From: Virgibacillus profundi
GTDB lineage: Bacteria; Bacillota; Bacilli; Bacillales; Amphibacillaceae
Length of the DNA stretch: 64,000 bases
Direction: 5' to 3'
Assembly (NCBI RefSeq): GCF_002287375.1
Contig: NZ_NPOA01000004.1
Location: 124,001-188,000, forward strand
Shown: positions 47,845-55,338 of the stretch, one piece after another
How positions within the stretch are numbered: the first letter of the stretch is position 1
Layout of the letters: each line of letters begins with the position of its first letter
Notes under the pieces: model-generated
The model's database searches: none
Told to the model about the DNA's origin: nothing
What the model saw: only the letters and a program-made list of their open reading frames with translations
Made by a program: the position numbers and the translations under genes

Positions 47845-48201
47845 ATGAAAGAATTAAAACATGATTTGTTAACCAGTAAGTACACGAAAGTTTACCATGA
47901 AGAAGATTTTCAATTTAATGCGCCGCATCACTTTGATGTTGTATCAAGCGAAGATGAGACCAATCTACTGGCAGGAATTAACTTCCAAGAAGGTGTAATC
48001 AAAGAACACGGTGTAAATGGTGTTATGAATGAAGATTTGATTGCTGTGATTATTACACGATTAGAACATTTTAATCAATCTGATTTTCGCTGTAGAGAAA
48101 ACTCAATGGCGATTACCAAATTGGAAGAAGCGTTGCTATGGTTGCGGAAGAGAACAATGGGTAGAGAGCAGCGTGGAGTTGAAGGAAAACATGTCAAATA
48201 A
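47845..48201 (+). CDS. Acb2/Tad1-like cyclic-nucleotide sponge, 118 aa
   Basis: The C-terminal half has the helical-hairpin signature I recall for the Acb2/Tad1 family: CRENSMAITKLEEALLWL followed by RKRT and RGVEG near the end. The N-terminal part has INFQEGVIKEHGVNGVMNED, which also occurs in Tad1-type phage proteins. Tad1 sequesters the Thoeris signal 1''-3' gcADPR, and Acb2 and some Tad1 proteins also sequester CBASS cyclic nucleotides. The SD AGGAGGAT is strong. It shares an operon with a methyltransferase, fitting a counter-defence block. Confidence 0.75.
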   Translation: MKELKHDLLTSKYTKVYHEEDFQFNAPHHFDVVSSEDETNLLAGINFQEGVIKEHGVNGVMNEDLIAVIITRLEHFNQSDFRCRENSMAITKLEEALLWLRKRTMGREQRGVEGKHVK

Positions 48202-48215
48202 GGAGTGTGAATAAT

Positions 48216-48461
48216 TTGGTAAACGAAAAAACATGGAAAGACTTTAGAGATTCAGGGTTACTGTGGTTTATCAATCAAACATTACATTTGTTCGGTTGGG
48301 CTTTAGTTGCAGAAATAGAAGAAGATGAGATTAAAAGAGTTTATCCAGCTAGAGTTAAGTTTAGAGGGTTTGATGAAGATACGAATAGCAATGGTTATGT
48401 TAAGTTATCAGAATATCTCAAGAATAATATTGATGATTTACATAAAGAATCTAAAGAATAA
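48216..48461 (+). CDS. Conserved phage protein, 81 aa (TTG start)
   Basis: The TTG at 48216 has correct spacing from AAGGAGTG, while GTG 48207 is too close. The sequence includes FGWALVAEIEEDEIKRVYPARVKF and a GFDEDTNSNGYVKLSEYL segment, a pattern I recall from conserved phage proteins next to Tad1-like genes. Function unknown. Confidence 0.7.
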   Translation: MVNEKTWKDFRDSGLLWFINQTLHLFGWALVAEIEEDEIKRVYPARVKFRGFDEDTNSNGYVKLSEYLKNNIDDLHKESKE

Positions 48462-48510
48462 ATTACAATAAAAGTTAAATTTTATTGGAAATTAAAAGGA
48501 GAATACACAA

Positions 48511-48678
48511 ATGAATATTTGGTTTTTAGTTTTGATCGGATTATTTTTATTAAGCTTAGGGATAACATTGGCTAAACATGGTGAACAAAAACGAGAGGTA
48601 CACAATTTTTGGGTGGTATTGATTAGTGGTTTAATACAGGTTTGGCTAATCTATATGGCAGTTTCAGTAGGGTTTTAA
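48511..48678 (+). CDS. Membrane protein, 55 aa
   Basis: Two hydrophobic segments (about residues 2-20 and 33-54) with a short charged loop, KHGEQKREVHN. AAAGGAGAAT precedes the ATG. Unknown function. Confidence 0.66.
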   Translation: MNIWFLVLIGLFLLSLGITLAKHGEQKREVHNFWVVLISGLIQVWLIYMAVSVGF

Positions 48679-48699
48679 CTAGTCGAAGAGGAGGACAGT

Positions 48700-48753
48700 A
48701 TGACAGAAACAAATGAGGTGAATTACAATCGCAAAAACAGATACAACTCTTAA
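48700..48753 (+). CDS. 17-codon leader ORF
   Basis: GAGGAGGAC ends 5 bases before the ATG of a 17-codon frame, MTETNEVNYNRKNRYNS, which overlaps the start of the next gene by 26 bases in another frame. Terminating ribosomes could feed initiation at ATC 48728. It may be a coupling leader or a chance frame. Confidence 0.4.
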   Translation: MTETNEVNYNRKNRYNS

Positions 48754-49282
48754 ACTTGAAAGAAGTGTATGGAATGCAACAAATAAGATGGGAACGTTTG
48801 GTTGTTTTGAAGTGACTATCGGATTTGGCAGTGGCAAGGAGCGTGTCGATTATATTACATATGATACAAAAGGCGTATGGAAATGTTATGAAATTAAAGT
48901 TTCCAAGTCAGATTTCTACAGTAAAGCAGCAAAGACATTTGTAGGTCATTATAATTATTATGTTCTGACAAACGAATTATATAAACTAGTAAAAGATGAT
49001 ATACCAAACCATATAGGTGTATATGTAGGAGAGCAAAGTGTAAAACGTGCAAAGAAACAAGAGTTGGCTGTAGATGAGCAAATACTGAAGGATTCAATGA
49101 TTCGATCTCTTGCAAGAGAGTTTCAGAAGCAATATAGGAGTGGCAATCCGAATGTGGTTGAAAGCTTAGAGAGACAGCTAAGAAATGCGCGAGAGGAAGC
49201 AAGAGGAGACAGGAAAAGATTGCAAGAGTTAATGAATTTTGGTAGAGATAAATACGGTAGGAATTGGTATATGGATGAATAG
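48728..49282 (+). CDS. MmcB-like DNA repair protein, 184 aa, apparent ATC start
   Basis: The segment CFEVTIGFGSGKERVDYITYDTKGVWKCYEIKVSKSDF is characteristic of the MmcB-type family, a putative nuclease fold with E and K residues in a PD-(D/E)XK-like arrangement (EIKVSKSDF). An in-frame stop at 48719-48721 is followed by ATT-ACA-ATC and then continuous coding. GAGGTG ends 7 bases before ATC 48728. The first ATG at 48788 has no SD and would delete 20 well-formed residues. Confidence 0.75.
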   Translation: MAKTDTTLKLERSVWNATNKMGTFGCFEVTIGFGSGKERVDYITYDTKGVWKCYEIKVSKSDFYSKAAKTFVGHYNYYVLTNELYKLVKDDIPNHIGVYVGEQSVKRAKKQELAVDEQILKDSMIRSLAREFQKQYRSGNPNVVESLERQLRNAREEARGDRKRLQELMNFGRDKYGRNWYMDE

Positions 49283-49297
49283 AAAGGAGAATTACAT

Positions 49298-49666
49298 ATG
49301 AAAGTTTTAGCAACGGCATCACTTAGATATTGGGACGGAGAAGCTATATCGACTGCACCCGAAAGATTAGAAATAATTGTTAAGTTTAAAGAAAAAGGGA
49401 AGTTGTTTAAGACTAAATTAGGTGAAACCTTAGTTACAACAAGAGACAGTATATTTTCAGACATTAGTATGACATATGACGAATTTCTAGATGAAATGAA
49501 TCATGTTGTTAGTGATAAAGAAATTATTGAGGAAAGGGCAGAAACTATGATTAAAGAATACTTTAAGTATGAGGCAAGGCATGTAGCCGCAAATGTTAAG
49601 AAACAGGGCATCCTCGATAAAGTTGACAAATTAAACGATATTAAAGTAAAAGTGAAAATTGATTAA
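49298..49666 (+). CDS. Hypothetical protein, 122 aa
   Basis: The first half is beta-rich and the second half helical and Lys/Glu-rich (SDKEIIEERAETMIKEYF). AAAGGAGAA is well placed. It is unrecognised, directly after the MmcB-like gene. Confidence 0.68.
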   Translation: MKVLATASLRYWDGEAISTAPERLEIIVKFKEKGKLFKTKLGETLVTTRDSIFSDISMTYDEFLDEMNHVVSDKEIIEERAETMIKEYFKYEARHVAANVKKQGILDKVDKLNDIKVKVKID

Positions 49667-49695
49667 CAGATAGATACATAATAGGAGGAATACAA

Positions 49696-49920
49696 ATGGA
49701 AAATAAAACATTAAAAGAAAAGTTTATCGAAGAGATGAAAGTAGCAAGTATACCCAAATTGATTACAGTTGCAGTAAAATTGCCTAGTGGAGCTATTGAG
49801 ACGATTACAAATACAGAAGATACTGTAACTAAGGCTTTATATTATACAGATAAATATGATGAAGAATTTAGATTGAAACATAACACAGATGTACAAATAG
49901 TTGGATATATGATCGTATAG
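49696..49920 (+). CDS. Hypothetical protein, 74 aa
   Basis: A small alpha/beta protein beginning MENKTLKEKFIEEMKVA and containing AVKLPSGAIETITNTED. I recall small phage proteins of this type, annotated as hypothetical. AGGAGGAAT precedes the ATG. Confidence 0.68.
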   Translation: MENKTLKEKFIEEMKVASIPKLITVAVKLPSGAIETITNTEDTVTKALYYTDKYDEEFRLKHNTDVQIVGYMIV

Positions 49921-49938
49921 AGGGAGGGTAAATAAACT

Positions 49939-50178
49939 ATGACAGTAAAAGAATTGGTCACCGAGTTGTTGGAATACGACATGGGAGCAAATGTTGAGAT
50001 TAAAGCCAAGTTTAATGATGATGAAGAAATGACTGACTTTAAAGTTGAAAAACCATTGTACAATGACGTAGTTGAGCTGTTTGTAGATTTGAGTGACTAT
50101 GAGATGATCACAAAGGAAGACTTGGAGGATTTAGTGAAGGAAACGGATGAATACAATGAGTTGAAATCTCATATGTAG
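49939..50178 (+). CDS. Acidic protein, 79 aa
   Basis: The product starts MTVKELVTELLEYDMGANVEI and is strongly acidic toward the end. The opening resembles a small family found in many phages (LVELLLKLPQDAEV-like). GAGGGAGGG lies upstream. Function unknown. Confidence 0.68.
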   Translation: MTVKELVTELLEYDMGANVEIKAKFNDDEEMTDFKVEKPLYNDVVELFVDLSDYEMITKEDLEDLVKETDEYNELKSHM

Positions 50179-50207
50179 TTGACTATAGATGATAAATATT
50201 ATATAAT
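50179..50207 (+). promoter_or_regulatory. Promoter B7
   Basis: TTGACT (50179-50184), 17 bp, TATAAT (50202-50207), spacer ATAGATGATAAATATTA. It begins directly at the previous stop and drives 50229 and the replication genes. Confidence 0.85.
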
Positions 50208-50228
50208 GTATATGAGAGGAGAATGATA

Positions 50229-50492
50229 ATGGAATTTTTATACGTTTATGGCGATGAGTGCGCAGCAATGGATTTTAAAGAACATTTTGATGTGAGCTCA
50301 ATTGTCAAACAATTAAGAGCAAGCACTGATAAGCGAATCACATTGGAAGATAGCAATGAAAACGAGTATACATTTAAGTTGTTGGAATTTGGAGATGTTG
50401 ATCCCAAGTTTGTTAATTTTGTTAGAAATGAAATGATTGATTATGACCATGCAAAACAAAAAGACTTCTTTGAGATTGTGGAAGGTGGATAA
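50229..50492 (+). CDS. Hypothetical acidic protein, 87 aa
   Basis: The ATG at 50229 has GAGGAGA 7-8 bases upstream; the ATG at 50223 touches the SD. The product is an acidic alpha/beta domain beginning MEFLYVYGDECAAMDF. It is unrecognised and leads the replication operon. Confidence 0.66.
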   Translation: MEFLYVYGDECAAMDFKEHFDVSSIVKQLRASTDKRITLEDSNENEYTFKLLEFGDVDPKFVNFVRNEMIDYDHAKQKDFFEIVEGG

Positions 50493-50494
50493 AT

Positions 50495-50856
50495 ATGCAA
50501 TGTCCTATCTGTGATAAGAAACTGCAACCGGAACATGAAGATTATATGATAACATCTTACTGGAAGAAAGCTATAAATGTGAGGATAAATACCATAGTTA
50601 TAGCTATTTGTATGTAACTGGAGCTACATTAGAAACCATAGATGATGTGAAATTCCATCACAGTTATACGTATGATGAGGAAAGAGATGTAAGGTTAATA
50701 AAGCAATATAACGCTGTAGTTAAAGTGACTAGAGAGATGTATTGGATGAATACTGATAGGATTGCTAGTGAGTTAGAACAGAGTTGGATTGGAAGTAAAT
50801 TACATGAAGTATTGAACAAATTGGAAAAGTGGTTGGGTAAGTATAAAAATAAATAG
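50495..50856 (+). pseudogene. Frameshifted zinc-ribbon protein gene
   Basis: The ATG at 50495 reads MQCPICDKKLQPEHEDYM, a zinc-ribbon start, but then falls out of frame. In frame -1, from about 50550, the sequence reads LLEESYKCEDKYHSYSYLYVTGATLE and on to the stop at 50856. One extra base between about 50539 and 50570 separates the parts. The joined protein would have CxxC plus later Cys/His and about 120 residues. Coupled to 50229 by a 2-bp gap. Confidence 0.68.
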
Positions 50857-50887
50857 TATTATATTTAATAAGAAAGGTGGTTTGGAG

Positions 50888-51385
50888 ATGGAAGAAAAAC
50901 CACAGACGAACAAGAAGGAAGCTAAGTGTGGAAGATGTAGTGAGAAGATACCAAAAGGTGAAGGGATAAAGCATAGTAGTAGATATTATCATGAGGATTG
51001 TTATAAGGAGTGGAGAGGTCAGGCTGATGATCGTACACAGTTGATTGAATTTATAATGACACTTCTAGACTTAAAGAAACCCACAGGCATGATACTGATG
51101 CAGATTAAAAGGTTTCAAGATGAATTTGGGTATACATATAAGGGGATGGAATTATCACTTAGATACTTCCATGAGATATTAGGAAATGAAGTACAGGAGA
51201 ATGGTGGAATAGGGATTATTCCATATATTTATGAGGACGCGACAAGACAGTATGTTCAGCAAATGAAGATCAATGAAGCTGCACAGAATGAGGATAACTA
51301 CAAGAATGAGGAGAGAGTGGTTTATATATCTCCTAAAGGACAACCAAAGAAAAACAACAAGTTAATCGACATAGATAGATTGTAG
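50888..51385 (+). CDS. Zinc-binding replication-linked protein, 165 aa (YorH-like)
   Basis: An N-terminal zinc ribbon (CGRC...YHEDC, about residues 14-40) is followed by a helical domain. The start ATG 50888 is preferred over TTG 50882 because of SD spacing (AAAGGTGG). It lies just before the replicative helicase, as YorH precedes YorI in SPbeta, and may load the helicase or regulate it. Homology to YorH is inferred from position. Confidence 0.68.
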   Translation: MEEKPQTNKKEAKCGRCSEKIPKGEGIKHSSRYYHEDCYKEWRGQADDRTQLIEFIMTLLDLKKPTGMILMQIKRFQDEFGYTYKGMELSLRYFHEILGNEVQENGGIGIIPYIYEDATRQYVQQMKINEAAQNEDNYKNEERVVYISPKGQPKKNNKLIDIDRL

Positions 51386-51396
51386 GGAGTGGGAGA

Positions 51397-52944
51397 ATGG
51401 CGATTCAAGAGAAGAGCAGCACGATTCAGGTACTTGGGAGCTTAATAAAACAACCTGATTTATTATCGGAAACGAATGAATATAAGATTGAAGTAAACGA
51501 TTTTCCAGAGAAGTTTCATAGAATAATATTTGCAGCAATACATAATTTATACAACTCAGGAGATGTAGAGGTAATTGACTCAGTGGTGATTGATGGGTTC
51601 TTGAGTCAATATGATGTTCAGTATGAGATATTTAATCAGAATAAAGGATTGGAATACTTAGAAACAATACAGGAAATGGCTGAAGTTGAAAATTTTGATT
51701 ATTATTATGGTAGATTGAAAAAATTTTCACTTATTCGAGAGATGGATGGATTAGGGTTTGACATTAGCGAAGTCTATGATGAAACAATAATGAATCCTAG
51801 AGAAGCTGAAGAATTACAGAAGAAATTTGATAAGATGAGTATTGAGGATATTCTTGGAATATATGAAAATAAAATGGTTGAGATTAAGGACAAGTTTGAA
51901 AGTGATTCTGAGGCTCGTGGAATACAGGCAGGTGACGGTGTAGATGAATTACTTGATAGATTAAAAGGTTCTCCCAACGTTGGTTTGCCGCTGAACAGCC
52001 CAATGCTTACAGCAGCGGCATCTGGTGCAAGATTAAAAAAATTCTATATTAGGAGTGCTCCGACTGGTCATGGAAAGAGTCGTAATTTAATCGGAGATGC
52101 TTGCAAAATGTCAGCCAAAGGTTGGTATGATTCCAAGTTAGGTGAATGGGTGCAAAATCAATTTGATGTAAACAGTGTTGTTATTTCTACTGAAATGTTG
52201 TTTGAAGAACTACAAACTCCTGCTATTGCTTACATTGCAGATGTAGAAGAAGATAAAATATTACTAGATACAATGACCGAAGAAGAAGAAGAAAGAGTAA
52301 GATATGCAGCTAATATTCTTAAATCATCAAATATTTTCTTTGAATTTTTACCAAACTTTGATGTTACAGATATTGAAAGAACCGTAGAGAAAAATATAAT
52401 CAAAAATGGCGTGGAATATGTATTTTTCGACTATATTCACTCCAGCATTTCTATACTTTCGAGCTTTGCCAAGGATAGTGGAATTAATTTAAGAGAAGAC
52501 CAAATATTGCTTCTTATGGCAGATAAATTGAAGCAAATCTGCAACAAATATTCAATTTTCCTAATGAGTGCTACACAATTGAATGGTGAGTGGAAAGAGG
52601 CTTGGCGAAAAGGGCAAGAGATTGACCAATCTTTCATCAGATCAAGTAAGGGTTTGATCGACAAAGTTGATCTCGCTGCAATAATGTTACCTTTGAGCAA
52701 TAAGGAAGAAAAAGAAATCGAAGAAATACTTTCACAAGGCTTTTATAAGAAAAAACCAAACTTTGTCACTCACATATTTAAGAATCGTGGAAACAAACAT
52801 ACAAAATTAAAGATATTTTCATACATAAATATGGGCACGATGAGAATTGTGGATTTGTTTGCTTGCGATATAGAGAACACATTAATTCCTATGGACTTGC
52901 TAGAGATTAAAAATAAAGAAGTACAAGAAGTTGATACAGAATGA
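51397..52944 (+). CDS. DnaB-like replicative helicase, 515 aa (YorI-like)
   Basis: The N-terminal domain (residues 1-120) resembles DnaB-N. The RecA-like core has Walker A APTGHGKS (about residues 222-229), Walker B VFFDYIH (about 342-348), motif SATQLNGEW (about 389-397) and an Arg-rich SFIRSSKGLIDK segment (about 412-423). This is the hexameric 5'-3' fork helicase of the phage. The gene is followed with ATGA overlap by an HNH homing gene, which sits between helicase and primase. Confidence 0.85.
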   Translation: MAIQEKSSTIQVLGSLIKQPDLLSETNEYKIEVNDFPEKFHRIIFAAIHNLYNSGDVEVIDSVVIDGFLSQYDVQYEIFNQNKGLEYLETIQEMAEVENFDYYYGRLKKFSLIREMDGLGFDISEVYDETIMNPREAEELQKKFDKMSIEDILGIYENKMVEIKDKFESDSEARGIQAGDGVDELLDRLKGSPNVGLPLNSPMLTAAASGARLKKFYIRSAPTGHGKSRNLIGDACKMSAKGWYDSKLGEWVQNQFDVNSVVISTEMLFEELQTPAIAYIADVEEDKILLDTMTEEEEERVRYAANILKSSNIFFEFLPNFDVTDIERTVEKNIIKNGVEYVFFDYIHSSISILSSFAKDSGINLREDQILLLMADKLKQICNKYSIFLMSATQLNGEWKEAWRKGQEIDQSFIRSSKGLIDKVDLAAIMLPLSNKEEKEIEEILSQGFYKKKPNFVTHIFKNRGNKHTKLKIFSYINMGTMRIVDLFACDIENTLIPMDLLEIKNKEVQEVDTE

Positions 52945-54188
52945 CGCATGACAGACATGCAGTTTTAAGATTATCTTTTGAAGTGATAGAAGGATACTTT
53001 TCTGTGCTAGGGTTGACAATAGTTGACGATTTAAATAATTATAAAAATACTAAAACCAAATTTACTGCAATTGATAAAGATGGTTACAAAGTTTTCATGA
53101 CAGTGAATTCAGCAAAAAATTCAAAAGGTTATCGCAAATTTGATAAAAGCAATCCATATACTATAGACAATATTAAGCTTTGGTTGATACTAAATGATCC
53201 AGATTATGAGTTACTCTCTACAGAATATTGTGGAACTGATGAAAAATATACTTGGAGGATGATATCGAGACCTGATCTAGAACCATTTCGAACGACTTGG
53301 ACTGATTTTAAATCTGACGGGAATAGACATCCAGATTTGGGGCGGCAAAGGTCGGCAGACGGAAAAAGAAGAAAACCTGATCAGGTTAAAAGAGACATAG
53401 ACAAAAGGCTTGAAGAATCGTATCCCGATTGGCTTCTAGATGAAGGCGAGGAGTTTAAATATCGTACAGCCAAGAGCCCATATTTAAATTTTACACATAA
53501 GTTGGGATATAAGTCACAAACAACATATGCTCAAGTACACTCAGAAGTCCTAAGAACGTTAGTTTTATTTCATCCAAGCTACCCGGAGACTTCAATACAT
53601 AATATGGAGCTATGGACACACCTAAACTCTAAGTACGAAATGGTTAAGGGGCAAGAATATACAGAGTACAGAGGAAAATACAAGTTTATCTGTGACATTC
53701 ACAATGAGTTCACCAACAACTTTAGCACAGTGTATTCATATAACACGGGTTGTCAAGACTGTATCTCTGAAGCTCATTATGGGGAAGGTAACCCAAATTG
53801 GAAGCCATTTATCACGGACGAAGAAAGAGAGAATAGACACACTAGAGAAATGTATGTTGATGGATATGCAAGATGGCGAACAGACTCTTTGAAGCGAGAT
53901 GCTTACTCTTGTCAAATTTGTGGGCACACAGAAGAACTAGTTGTACATCACAAAGATGGTTTTCATTGGAACGTAGATCGAAGAGCAGACCTATCCAATT
54001 CAGTGACCTTATGTTCTACTTGTCATGATGATTTTCACACCCAATACGGTTATTTTTATAATACAGAGGAACAGTTCAACGAATATTTTACCGACATGCA
54101 AAAGATAATCGAAGACGTTATAAAAGATGCAAAAGAGTATCACCAAAGAAAAGATAATAAATACCATACAGAATTACATAAAGAATAG
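52941..54188 (+). CDS. HNH homing-type endonuclease, 415 aa
   Basis: The C-terminal region has the HNH signature: CQICGHTEELVVHHKDG, a central Asn-rich stretch and CSTCHDDFH (about residues 323-366), which bind zinc and the catalytic metal. A GEGNPNWKPF segment (about residue 280), common in phage HNH proteins, precedes it. The N-terminal 250 residues look like DNA-binding modules. It overlaps the helicase stop (ATGA) and separates helicase from primase, so it looks like a free-standing homing endonuclease insertion. Confidence 0.82.
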   Translation: MTHDRHAVLRLSFEVIEGYFSVLGLTIVDDLNNYKNTKTKFTAIDKDGYKVFMTVNSAKNSKGYRKFDKSNPYTIDNIKLWLILNDPDYELLSTEYCGTDEKYTWRMISRPDLEPFRTTWTDFKSDGNRHPDLGRQRSADGKRRKPDQVKRDIDKRLEESYPDWLLDEGEEFKYRTAKSPYLNFTHKLGYKSQTTYAQVHSEVLRTLVLFHPSYPETSIHNMELWTHLNSKYEMVKGQEYTEYRGKYKFICDIHNEFTNNFSTVYSYNTGCQDCISEAHYGEGNPNWKPFITDEERENRHTREMYVDGYARWRTDSLKRDAYSCQICGHTEELVVHHKDGFHWNVDRRADLSNSVTLCSTCHDDFHTQYGYFYNTEEQFNEYFTDMQKIIEDVIKDAKEYHQRKDNKYHTELHKE

Positions 54189-54204
54189 TGGTGATTAATC
54201 CTGT

Positions 54205-55338
54205 ATGAGTAGACTAGACAAAGACAAAATAAAAGAATCGCTCACATTATCCGACATAAACTTAATCCTATCTGACTTAGGTTCTTCTTCTCCTAGACAA
54301 GATAGCCAAGGCAATCCAATATACAGTACGGTGTGTCATCATGGAAATAGCAGTGATCATAAACATAAATTATATTATTATCCTTCTTCGTATAATTTTC
54401 ATTGCTATTCCAATTGTGCAAGCATGGACATATATGAGGTAATTATTCAAGCTAAAGAACAACAAGGATACACCTTTAGCTTCTACGAGTCTATCAAATA
54501 CGTAACAGAATTAACTCATAAAAGTTTTACAATGAACGATAGCAGTAAAGGCAAACAATCAGATAAAATTTCAGACTGGAATTGGCTTAATCGCTTCAAA
54601 CCTAAGAAAAAAATGACAACTCAACTACCATCATTCAACGAGAATGTACTGGATGTATTCTTACCTTATCTCAACAATTGGATCGGCGAAGGAATTACAC
54701 CGAAAACTGCAAATCTATTCAATGTGCGCTACTACTTCAAGGAAGAACAAATAATTCTTCCACACTATGATATCAATAGTAGATTAATCGGCATTCGTTC
54801 CAGAAATACAGATGAACGTGCAGATTCAGGAGCAAAATATATTCCTACGATTGTGGAGAATACTCAATATAATCATGTATTATCTCATTCGCTTTATGGA
54901 ATTCATCTTACACAAGAAGCCGTAAAATCTAGTCGTAAATGTATGTTGGTGGAAGGCGAGAAAAGTGTATTAAAAGGAACAGAATTCTATGGAGAAGATA
55001 ATTTCACAGTTGCAGTATGTGGCAGCAACATAAGCACAGTTCAACGAGATTTAGTACTTTCTTTAAATGTTGAAGAAGTATTTATAGCATTTGACAAGTT
55101 TAGAGGGCAGAAAGATATGGAATCGGATGAAAAGTATGAAAAAGCATTGCTAGAGTATCAGAAGAAATTGGTGAGGTTAGCGCATATGTTTACTGCATTC
55201 GTGAGAGTGTACATTTTATATGATGATTATGGGGTGCTCAATCCCAAGGATTCACCACTGGATCAGTCAAAAGGCGCACTAGAACTTCTTATGATGAATA
55301 AAAATGAAATTACTACTAAGGAAGGAATGGTAACTTGA
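54205..55338 (+). CDS. DNA primase with zinc finger and TOPRIM, 377 aa (YorJ-like)
   Basis: A zinc-binding motif, CHHG...FHCYSNC (about residues 44-72), resembles the CHC2 finger of primases. The TOPRIM-type EGEKS motif lies near residues 250-254, with CGSN after it. The layout zinc finger, polymerase-like middle, TOPRIM fits a DnaG-type primase making RNA primers for the fork. A GGTGAT-type SD precedes the ATG. It follows the helicase as YorJ does in SPbeta. Confidence 0.8.
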   Translation: MSRLDKDKIKESLTLSDINLILSDLGSSSPRQDSQGNPIYSTVCHHGNSSDHKHKLYYYPSSYNFHCYSNCASMDIYEVIIQAKEQQGYTFSFYESIKYVTELTHKSFTMNDSSKGKQSDKISDWNWLNRFKPKKKMTTQLPSFNENVLDVFLPYLNNWIGEGITPKTANLFNVRYYFKEEQIILPHYDINSRLIGIRSRNTDERADSGAKYIPTIVENTQYNHVLSHSLYGIHLTQEAVKSSRKCMLVEGEKSVLKGTEFYGEDNFTVAVCGSNISTVQRDLVLSLNVEEVFIAFDKFRGQKDMESDEKYEKALLEYQKKLVRLAHMFTAFVRVYILYDDYGVLNPKDSPLDQSKGALELLMMNKNEITTKEGMVT

